DNA from: Zygotorulaspora mrakii
Taxonomy: Eukaryota; Ascomycota; Saccharomycetes; Saccharomycetales; Saccharomycetaceae
Reading direction: 5' to 3'
NCBI RefSeq assembly: GCF_013402915.1
Contig: NC_050723.1
Coordinates: 62,001-126,000 of the forward strand
Length of the DNA: 64,000 nucleotides
The notes beneath the pieces are model-generated. The model was not told the DNA's origin and searched no databases. It worked only from the letters and a program-made list of their open reading frames with translations. Positions 58,401-64,000 of the stretch are shown here, piece by piece (the first letter of the stretch is position 1; every line of letters starts with the position of its first letter). The position numbers and the translations under genes were made by a program.

Positions 58401-59609
58401 TTTCTTTTTCTTTGTTTTCGGTTGCTTTTGTTTTGGTACAGCTCCCATAGGTAGAATTTCATCATCCGAAGAATCAGAATCTATTATAAGTTTGTTATTA
58501 TTAATATTATCAGTGTTGGAAGCCTGGCCGTAAAAATTTGTGTTTTTGCCAAAAACTGTCGTAACGTCATTTCCACCAAATGGCCCACCGGTAGGGAAAA
58601 GTCTTCTCACAGGACCCGTATTCTGGCTCGTGCCCCAACCCCCACGACCACGACGTGGGGATGGATTGGCGAAAGACTTCGAATGCTCCCTTACCGATAA
58701 ATCTTCAGCATTAGCCTCAGTTAACGGTGGTGGTAATGTATAGTTAACTGGTTTTGTACGTTCACGCAAGGATCTCTTTTCATGAATAGGACTGTCTTCT
58801 TGTAATTCTCTTATTTCATCTTCTAAAGAAAGCGCCTCACTATTTTTTCGATCTACATCAGTATCTTGCAGATCCTCATCCATGTGTGACGACCGTGTTC
58901 TTTTTCTCAGGTTTCTTGGTGGGGGTGACGGAGTTGAAACTCTATTTCGCAATCTTGTTGTCCTATAACCATTTCTGCTTGTACTCCGCTTCGTCCTTCT
59001 GTTATAAACTGGGTACCCATCGTCATCTTCTCCATCGTCATCTTCTGCATCGTCATCTTCCTCGTCTTCATTATCGGGATCCGGTACCACGAAGGTTTTA
59101 TCCGCCAGCCTCTGCCTGCGCTTCCTATCGTTTCTGACAAAATAATCGTCATCTTTGCCCTCTTCATCAATGTCAAGATCATCATCATCTGCTTCCACAT
59201 CCACATCTTCGTCCTCGTGGAAACTTTCGTCGTCTTCATCCGCATCGACCGCTCTTGATCTCCTGGCACCCCTACTCCTCTTCTCGGTCACTCCAACCCC
59301 GTCTTTTCCGTTATATTTCCTGCGTACCACAATATCTTCATCATCGTCATCGTCATCATCATCGCCGCCACGGTACTCCGTATTACCCTGGTCAATGACC
59401 TTGCCATCGCCATTGCCAGCTTTATTCAACTCTTTGGAGTTCTCCGTGGAAAAGGTCTCCTCATCATTTTCCAGATAATCGAATCCCGCCTCAATTTCGG
59501 CGTAGTTTATCTTCCTCAACGACCTCGTTGTCGTATGAATTATCCCATTGTTATCCTCGATCCCCTCCAGATCATCTGCGTCATGACGTCCTCTCAAATT
59601 ACGCGACAT
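55461..59609 (-). CDS. YTA7: Chromatin AAA-ATPase Yta7 (ATAD2 type)
   Basis: Nuclear hexameric ATPase that acts on histone H3-H4 and sets chromatin boundaries and histone-gene expression. 1382 residues (S. cerevisiae 1379). Order: long acidic N-terminus with Asp/Glu runs encoded by GAT/GAC repeats (near 59.0-59.4 kb); first AAA domain with Walker A HGPPGTGKTLMARA (about residue 465) and Walker B IFFDEIDGL; a second, degenerate AAA domain in which the P-loop region reads ITGQRGNGQQYLG and the Walker B region SVIFIPSIE; a bromodomain-like region at about 985-1100; and an acidic C-terminal tail. A degenerate second ATPase site is normal for this family. Confidence 0.96.
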   Translation of the reverse strand: MSRNLRGRHDADDLEGIEDNNGIIHTTTRSLRKINYAEIEAGFDYLENDEETFSTENSKELNKAGNGDGKVIDQGNTEYRGGDDDDDDDDEDIVVRRKYNGKDGVGVTEKRSRGARRSRAVDADEDDESFHEDEDVDVEADDDDLDIDEEGKDDDYFVRNDRKRRQRLADKTFVVPDPDNEDEEDDDAEDDDGEDDDGYPVYNRRTKRSTSRNGYRTTRLRNRVSTPSPPPRNLRKRTRSSHMDEDLQDTDVDRKNSEALSLEDEIRELQEDSPIHEKRSLRERTKPVNYTLPPPLTEANAEDLSVREHSKSFANPSPRRGRGGWGTSQNTGPVRRLFPTGGPFGGNDVTTVFGKNTNFYGQASNTDNINNNKLIIDSDSSDDEILPMGAVPKQKQPKTKKKKPEIADLDPLGVDMNVKFSEVGGLDNYIDQLKEMVALPLMYPELYQNFDITPPRGVLFHGPPGTGKTLMARALAASCSSEGRKITFFMRKGADVLSKWVGEAERQLRLLFEEAKKQQPSVIFFDEIDGLAPVRSSKQEQIHASIVSTLLALMDGMDNRGQVIVIGATNRPDAVDPALRRPGRFDREFYFPLPDSKARAQILKIHTKKWKPPLSENFISNLASLTKGHGGADLRALCTEAALISIQRKYPQIYRSNDKLQVDPSKVSVNSGDFMIALKRIVPSSARSVGSTASPLPESVKPLLEDQFEKAKQKLELLIPKENDIFDKESSLIQHFIDYDSFNDDNINTETEVDNSMSGFAKYEIINKISDARIFQPRLLITGQRGNGQQYLGGAMLNFFERYNVQKLDLASLVSDSTRTVESAVVQGFLEARKRQPSVIFIPSIETWPKVIPESAILTLSTLMRSLKSSEKVFILGIGEADWEEELRYGPLSNLFFSKNIFHIDCPSSSQRVKYFSSLINLLRMKPTSFETRRKRTKPLEHLPLAETTIRNSEQGNDGTLLSPIEATKKNLRSFQHQDMKLKNVLKIKLSGLMDLFKNRYKRFRKPPIDDSFLIHLFEPSTDPNWQPAYVKDNDMILEVATGRRFFNMDLDLIEERLWNGYYSEPKQYLKDIELIYRDANTTGDRERIIKASEMFANAQMGIEEISTPEFMQECKATRRRDLERQELFLLHEQARLSEEQKRLKNTTTSTGEVCDEVGVASGNQLQVQGTESTSANVELPNESSGMAVNDGQLECQLIETQVDAVEDVLEEKGAAVPDNFPNGSTNEVIDSHGNGLNGPHNSTETSVMGDAFTEETRTDDPEFGQNNVASENIATTNNDESIESVEELKNAENKKNAENKENSGAKVSKSKNEELEPEVVVDVDEDSLSLIIQTLERKTHNCTVAVLEEIYSELSEIAWEDRFLWAKADTINKISNRIEKI

Positions 59610-60289
59610 GGCCCGTCACCAAATCACAGCTACAGCACACTAAAGACTCAATCTCTCGATGCTTGAAAGTGGCCGTCAATTTCTCTGTCAGCACCGCACG
59701 ACCTCCCAACTACCGGTATGATCGTCTCTCGGCTATCCTTTATCCTGTGCACTTTTGTCACTTAATTGACCCGTCCCATCTGCTAGCTATCCAAAGAATT
59801 GGTATTTTCCGCCCTCTGTCGCTCTATACGAGATATCTTCACGAAGTGCAATTAGAAAAAAGTGAAGACGAAACAAGGGAATGGATGGCTGTCTGGAACC
59901 AGAAATATGACGAGGCTATGCCCAGGCTGTTCGCTCTAGTCCCATGTCGCTGTGCCACCGCTGGCTGCAGCTCGTGCTGGCACACAGCAGGCTACTGGCA
60001 ATTGCAACATTTGTTGTGTTTTGAGAGTTGCATCTTGACAGTAGAATATGTTGGAGAAGAAAGATGCCCCTTTCAGCGCGAGAAGTGCCTGAGATTGCGC
60101 TTTTTCGTCGCTTCCTTGATATGGGCATTTAGGCTTCAAACCTGGTTTTAATTAAATGTATATAAAGGAAAAAGTCGTTCGTAATGATACATCTTGCAAC
60201 TAGGGCCATCTGGATTGAATACTACGTTGTACATGAGCTATCTGGTATATAGATCCAAAGGTGCAGGCGCCTGGGGTCTGGATTGGAGT
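59610..60289. other. YTA7 promoter / GOT1 3' region
   Basis: 680 bp. A 207-codon plus-strand frame spans 59528-60151 but opens with TTG, overlaps the YTA7 start on the other strand, and matches nothing known; it is not called. Near GOT1 the DNA becomes AT-rich (60150-60190). Confidence 0.45.
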
Positions 60290-60783
60290 CTAGACTGGCA
60301 GCACGCGTATACCTGCGATTTTGTCTACAACGGGGGCTATAACCGGATGGGAAAGAACGGGCCCTATGAGTGGCATCGACCGCAGAAACTGCACGATAAC
60401 TCCGAAAAAATCGCCGAACAGGCCTACGATGCCGAGCGATTCTATGAGGAACCCGACAAAGGTCCATTTGAGCAGGATCAGCAGCACGCCGCAGGCCAGG
60501 AAAATTGACCCGCGTCTCTTGGTCGGCCTTGTGAAGAAAACGTAGGTCTTCTGGGTGCCTATGATGAGCAGCACGCCGACCAGGAAGAGCACATTGCCCA
60601 GTGCCAATAGCGCACGGTCGAAAAATGTGAAGATTCCAAACACAAAGAACAGAAACCCGCCGAAGGTGAATGCGACACCGAATTCTAGTTGTCGAGTGTT
60701 AGTAGGTCGATCGGGAGAGGAGCGGGACGGGCCTGCGTCTGTCAGCCACGCGTGCACATACTTTGAGATTCAGACAGCCACAT
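60290..60783 (-). CDS. GOT1: Golgi transport protein Got1, two exons
   Basis: Small four-helix membrane protein of ER-Golgi vesicles. Exon 1 is 60762-60783 (22 bases, ATG at 60783), exon 2 is 60290-60684. Spliced length is 417 bases, 138 codons plus stop, the same as S. cerevisiae GOT1, which also has an early intron. The join gives [17 protein letters not shown], matching the conserved N-terminus. Hydrophobic segments follow ([47 protein letters not shown]), ending in [11 protein letters not shown]. The unspliced frame reads into the intron as a false N-terminus. Confidence 0.95.
60685..60761 (-). other. GOT1 spliceosomal intron (77 nt)
   Basis: On the minus strand it starts GTATGT (60756-60761), has the canonical branch point TACTAAC (60698-60704) and ends CAACTAG (at 60685). 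Branch-to-acceptor distance is short. The position, interrupting codon 8, matches the family. It is the only intron I could support in the window. Confidence 0.93.
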
Positions 60784-61383
60784 TTTTGTGGTTGCTGCGA
60801 TTGTTACTCTGAGTGTCGAGCCTAGCTAAGGGGCTGCATGCCGAGAAACACGTATTCGATTTATCTCTTCTCGAGGTGATTGTAGTTTGGCGATACCAGG
60901 ATGAAAACAAGCTCGCCAGCGCGCGCAAGAACTATGTTTGGCCCCGGTCGTACAAAAGGCGCAAAGTCTTGAAGTCACAATGGATAGACATGCGACACTC
61001 CCATGCTGACCCGGTCGGCGCCTGGGAGGTGCTGATACCTCGCACCTGACACGCTGTGTAAGCACTGGGCCCAAGCAAGCCGTTCGCTGCAATGCGGTGC
61101 GATGTGTCGCACCGCATTGCCTCTTATAGCAGCGCCGCTGCGCATCGCATACCATGGAAGCTGAACTATCGTTGGCTGAGTGAGCAACGGTTGCTGTGGC
61201 TGTAGCACTTGGCACACACCCCGTACTCTTCGTTCTTGACGTTCCTGTGCTCACAGCATGGTATCTTGCAGATCGCATTTTGAAGGGGCTTCGCAGCGCG
61301 AGGTGAAATCATATTTAAAAGGGCAGGACCAAGAAGGCGCAAACTACACCGGTCTCCAGAGAAGCTACATATTTACGCCCATA
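60784..61383. other. GOT1-HUA1 divergent promoter, GC-rich
   Basis: 600 bp with high GC for yeast intergenic DNA (37 of 60 bases at 61081-61140 by hand count). Contains a perfect 14-bp-arm hairpin (61089-61120) and a second palindrome, GCAGCGCCGCTGC (61129-61141). Short frames of 60-150 codons on both strands are attributed to the GC content. Confidence 0.5.
61089..61120. repeat. Perfect inverted repeat (14-bp arms, 4-nt loop)
   Basis: Left arm GCAATGCGGTGCGA (61089-61102), loop TGTG, right arm TCGCACCGCATTGC (61107-61120), with no mismatch. It lies about 265 bp upstream of HUA1 and 305 bp upstream of GOT1. Confidence 0.85.
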
Positions 61384-62022
61384 ATGACAAAAGTTTACGA
61401 ACCAGATATCCCAGACGACAGCGTGCTGCCCTCGTATGAGGACGTTGTGAGGGAGGACGCCAATAGAGTGCGGCAAGACACACACGGTCCTCCACCAACG
61501 CCCCGCCGGGACCGCCTGGAGCAGAGACCACCGGCGCCTAATCCCAGACCATCGCATTCACACCCAAGGCCAAGACCATCGAGCAAACCAAGCTCGCAGT
61601 CGATGCACTCGCCGGCGTCGCTGCCGCCTTCGCCACAGCGACCCCCGTTGCCCTGGACGTATCCCAGAGGCTTTATTTGTCCGAAGTGCAACAATACAGG
61701 CTACAAACGGAAGAATGGGCGCTCGTGCAAATCGTGTTGGAGGCGATTCGCACCGGTGAATAATGTCAATTCGGTGCCCAGCAGTGGAGGCTCGATGTTC
61801 CTGGATCCATTTTTTCCTATGCCTAGCGGTCCCCGTTACGGTTACGGGATGCCACCACCTCCGCAAATGAGCGGCAGCAACCCGCCGCTCATCGTCAGAC
61901 CTGGTGATCCGAGACTTGGAGGCGTACTTTGCGGTGAGTGCAGAGGTTCAGGGCGTGTCAGTTTCCTGCTCGACGAAGATCTGTGTCCACTATGTCGTGG
62001 AGTAGGCAGAATTCTTACTTAG
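61384..62022 (+). CDS. HUA1: Zinc-binding cytoplasmic protein Hua1
   Basis: Small cytosolic protein linked in S. cerevisiae to actin patch and ubiquitin (Rsp5) functions. The longest frame starts at 61258, but the ATG at 61384 yields MTKVYEPDIPDDSVLPSYED and 212 residues, close to the S. cerevisiae protein (198); LPSYEDV is also near its start there. The middle is Pro/Ser-rich with PxxP-type stretches. The C-terminal half has two DnaJ-like zinc clusters: CPKCNNTGYKRKNGRSCKSC (about 98-117) and CGECRGSG with CPLCRGVG near the end. The PSY near the N-terminus resembles a WW-domain ligand, consistent with Rsp5 binding. Followed by FOL2 on the same strand. Confidence 0.93.
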   Translation: MTKVYEPDIPDDSVLPSYEDVVREDANRVRQDTHGPPPTPRRDRLEQRPPAPNPRPSHSHPRPRPSSKPSSQSMHSPASLPPSPQRPPLPWTYPRGFICPKCNNTGYKRKNGRSCKSCWRRFAPVNNVNSVPSSGGSMFLDPFFPMPSGPRYGYGMPPPPQMSGSNPPLIVRPGDPRLGGVLCGECRGSGRVSFLLDEDLCPLCRGVGRILT

Positions 62023-62336
62023 CACATTGTAGCTATTAATATCATGTGACACGGGTTTTCTCGGTTTTTCACTTTTTCATTTTTCCAAGAAATTTTTCAC
62101 AGACATGATGTCGATGATGGATGATTACAGGCGGTGTCGTAAAATAAGGATTGCTTGTCTCTTATTAACTCTCAGGTTGATTTTATTGGTTTAGTCATAT
62201 GTATTCTGGAATAAATTACGTTTACTTGACAATTTTGTTATCGTCTTACTTCCATTAGTTCTTCCAGAGAGGTAGCTGTGTTGTTTCGCAACTGCTATAT
62301 CTATTCTTGAAAGAGGCTCGCCAGGTACAGTGAACC
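62023..62336. other. HUA1-FOL2 intergenic region
   Basis: 314-bp AT-rich spacer with the FOL2 promoter; pyrimidine tracts at 62058-62095. No gene seen. Confidence 0.45.
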
Positions 62337-63122
62337 ATGCACAGTCATAATCACAACAACTTCCATCATACCGTTGCTCAAACACATGCCCATAGCGCTA
62401 ATCCGCTTGTGGGCTCACTGCAAAGGAAAAGTACACCATTGAATACTAGACCAGCTTCACCCTATACGCTGCAGCCTCCCGTAGAGGCAGATGGATTTTC
62501 ATGGCCAAGTGTCGGAACCAGAATCAGAGCAGAAGAGAGCAGCGATGAGGAGGAGGCTCGCATTGAACGTATTTCAGGTGCGGTACGGACGCTTTTGGAG
62601 GAGCTAGGCGAGGACGTCGAAAGAGAGGGATTGCTTGATACTCCGAAAAGGTATGCGAAGGCGATGCTGTATTTTACTAAGGGTTATCAAACTAATATTA
62701 TGGATGATGTTATCAACAATGCAGTTTTTGAAGAGGATCATGACGAAATGGTCATCGTTCGTGACATTGAAATCTACTCGCTTTGTGAGCATCATCTTGT
62801 TCCCTTCTTCGGTAAAGTTCATATTGGATATATCCCGAATAAAAAAGTGCTAGGCTTGAGTAAATTAGCTCGTCTTGCTGAAATGTATGCAAGGAGGTTG
62901 CAGGTCCAGGAGAGGTTAACAAAACAGATCGCGATGTCTCTGAGTGACATACTAAAACCCCTGGGTGTTGCCGTTGTTATAGAAGCAACACATATGTGCA
63001 TGGTGTCTAGAGGTATTCAAAAGACTGGCTCGTCTACCGTAACGTCATGTATGCTGGGTTGTTTCAGAGCTCATAGAACTCGAGAAGAATTTCTAAGCTT
63101 GTTGGGGAAAAGAAGTTTGTAA
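62337..63122 (+). CDS. FOL2: GTP cyclohydrolase I Fol2
   Basis: Converts GTP to 7,8-dihydroneopterin triphosphate, the first step of folate synthesis. 261 residues (S. cerevisiae 243). The N-terminal 80 residues are variable and His/Ser-rich; the catalytic domain follows ([18 protein letters not shown] onward). Zinc ligands: Cys and His in [12 protein letters not shown] (about 150-153) and Cys in [16 protein letters not shown] (about 220). [10 protein letters not shown] is present. All active-site motifs are intact. Convergent with the partial gene at the window edge. Confidence 0.97.
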   Translation: MHSHNHNNFHHTVAQTHAHSANPLVGSLQRKSTPLNTRPASPYTLQPPVEADGFSWPSVGTRIRAEESSDEEEARIERISGAVRTLLEELGEDVEREGLLDTPKRYAKAMLYFTKGYQTNIMDDVINNAVFEEDHDEMVIVRDIEIYSLCEHHLVPFFGKVHIGYIPNKKVLGLSKLARLAEMYARRLQVQERLTKQIAMSLSDILKPLGVAVVIEATHMCMVSRGIQKTGSSTVTSCMLGCFRAHRTREEFLSLLGKRSL

Positions 63123-63455
63123 ACTCACAAATTAAATGCATACCTTTATGTAAGAAGTTTGACTCTATACATAATTGCATACTCTAATATTTAATGTATG
63201 GAAAGTTTGTAGACTTAAGCCGCACATGCGTATCAGTGCATGCAGGAATTTGCTCTATAAGTGTAGATATACATGCGAAAGGGCGAACAAAGGGAACAAA
63301 AACGTCAACCAGCCCTAGAAGAAACCTTTCGAGAAAAAATCAAAATCCTTGGACATTATGCCTTTAATTCAAGACAAAGATTATTTGAATAATCTATCAT
63401 GCTGAATACGAGGCGTGGGGAAAATAAAAACAAACAATTTAGTAAACCAACAATC
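63123..63455. other. Convergent 3' region after FOL2
   Basis: 333 bp, mostly AT-rich, between two converging genes. TATACATAATTGCATAC (63165-63182) resembles polyadenylation signals. No gene seen. Confidence 0.45.
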
Positions 63456-63474
63456 CTATATTACAATACCCATA

Positions 63475-63512
<38 letters not shown>

Positions 63513-64000
63513 ACCATTATCATCTACTCTGGCACCGTCGTGACGATTGTTTAAGCGATTCTCTTTGCTACCAACATAACTGTCAATTTTTCTACTTTGC
63601 TGATAGCTGTGCAGCTTCTCATTCAAATTTTCGTGAGAAGTCATGCTTGTGTCAGTAGAGAGTAAAATACTATTCTCAGAACTCTGCCTAGAAAGAGATC
63701 CAGGCGTTCCAAAGTTTGATTTAGACTCAGGGGTAGTGCTAAAACAACCATTCATCAAAGAATTCACTGGAGGTTTAGGCTCTAGGATAAATGTTGAGTT
63801 GAGTTTTGAGCCAATGGTAGAGGAGTGGCTGCCTTCATTTTTCAAAGAAGTCATGGACAAAGTTTTCCTTAGAGTTTCTCTAACCTGCTGCAAATTTCTC
63901 TCGCGAGAATTCACTCTCGTGTCAAGACGTTTGGGAGTCTCTGCTATGTTAGCGGGGTAAACTAGCGAAGGAGAAGCTGAATTTTTCAGTGATAACAGTG
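63456..64000 (-). CDS. 3' end of an unidentified gene, truncated by window edge
   Basis: Minus-strand frame open from the window edge to TAG at 63456-63458, about 180 codons; the GTG at 63912-63914 is internal. The product is Ser/Thr/Asn-rich and hydrophilic with a short charged helix (NSRERNLQQVRETLRKTL) and proline-directed phospho-site-like TPKR and TPGSLSRQSS. It ends in a run of 11 Asp before MGIVI, encoded by a GTC/GAC trinucleotide repeat (about 63477-63507). By synteny two candidates have the right orientation: the C-terminal tail of the kinase Tda1 (S. cerevisiae YMR291W, next to GOT1) or YGR266W (next to FOL2). The kinase-tail-like composition slightly favours Tda1. Neither can be proven without the upstream part. 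Confidence 0.7.

Noticed and set aside
59528..60151. 207-codon plus-strand frame between YTA7 and GOT1
   Set aside because: Opens with TTG inside the YTA7 N-terminus on the other strand, has no homologue that I know, and a Cys-rich composition unlike its neighbours.

Overview
This is nuclear DNA from a budding yeast of the family Saccharomycetaceae. Nearly all genes are intronless, the standard genetic code gives full-length products, and almost every product matches a named Saccharomyces cerevisiae protein. The gene order is more informative than any single gene. Read left to right, the window interleaves one S. cerevisiae block from the right arm of chromosome XIII (YMR308 down to YMR292) with its whole-genome-duplication partner on chromosome VII (YGR280 down to YGR267). 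Strand relations are the same throughout. That pattern is expected of a lineage that branched before the duplication (Lachancea, Zygosaccharomyces, Torulaspora, Zygotorulaspora or Kluyveromyces type). I cannot name the genus from sequence alone.

Layout. 1-14.9 kb: 5'-truncated PSE1, PXR1, GAS1, FKS3 and an SCW4/SCW10 gene, so three cell-wall genes are adjacent. 15.2-28.9 kb: CWC22, CAB4, UBP15, YME2, ATM1, ADE4. 28.9-33.5 kb: the only accessory-looking stretch, with a flavodoxin-fold quinone reductase gene set in 3.8 kb of otherwise gene-free DNA. 33.5-39.6 kb: REX1, RTT102, TAF1. 39.6-46.0 kb: LIP1, PRC1, LCB1 (two sphingolipid genes flanking carboxypeptidase Y) and a YMR295C/YGR273C homologue. 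46.5-59.6 kb: EFG1, SLH1, HER2, YTA7. 60.3-64 kb: GOT1 (with an intron), HUA1, FOL2 and the 3' end of an unidentified gene cut by the window edge.

How the genes work together. This is ordinary eukaryotic gene order without operons. Functional themes are cell-wall glucan building (GAS1, FKS3, SCW), ribosome biogenesis (PXR1, EFG1, REX1, with PAC promoter motifs at PXR1 and EFG1), mitochondria (YME2, ATM1, HER2), chromatin and transcription (RTT102, TAF1, YTA7), and sphingolipid synthesis (LIP1, LCB1). Several annotated starts lie downstream of the longest open frame, because the frame opens with GTG or TTG; this is noted per gene.

Points of most interest: a cluster of 11 CCGG cores in the PRC1-LCB1 promoter; GC-rich peaks at three divergent promoters that spill into the flanking genes; absence of the two dynein-pathway genes (DYN3, JNM1) that S. 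cerevisiae carries inside this block; the quinone reductase insertion; and a perfect 14-bp-arm hairpin upstream of HUA1. I found no transposon, CRISPR array, tRNA, rRNA or convincing centromere, and no clear new multi-gene system.
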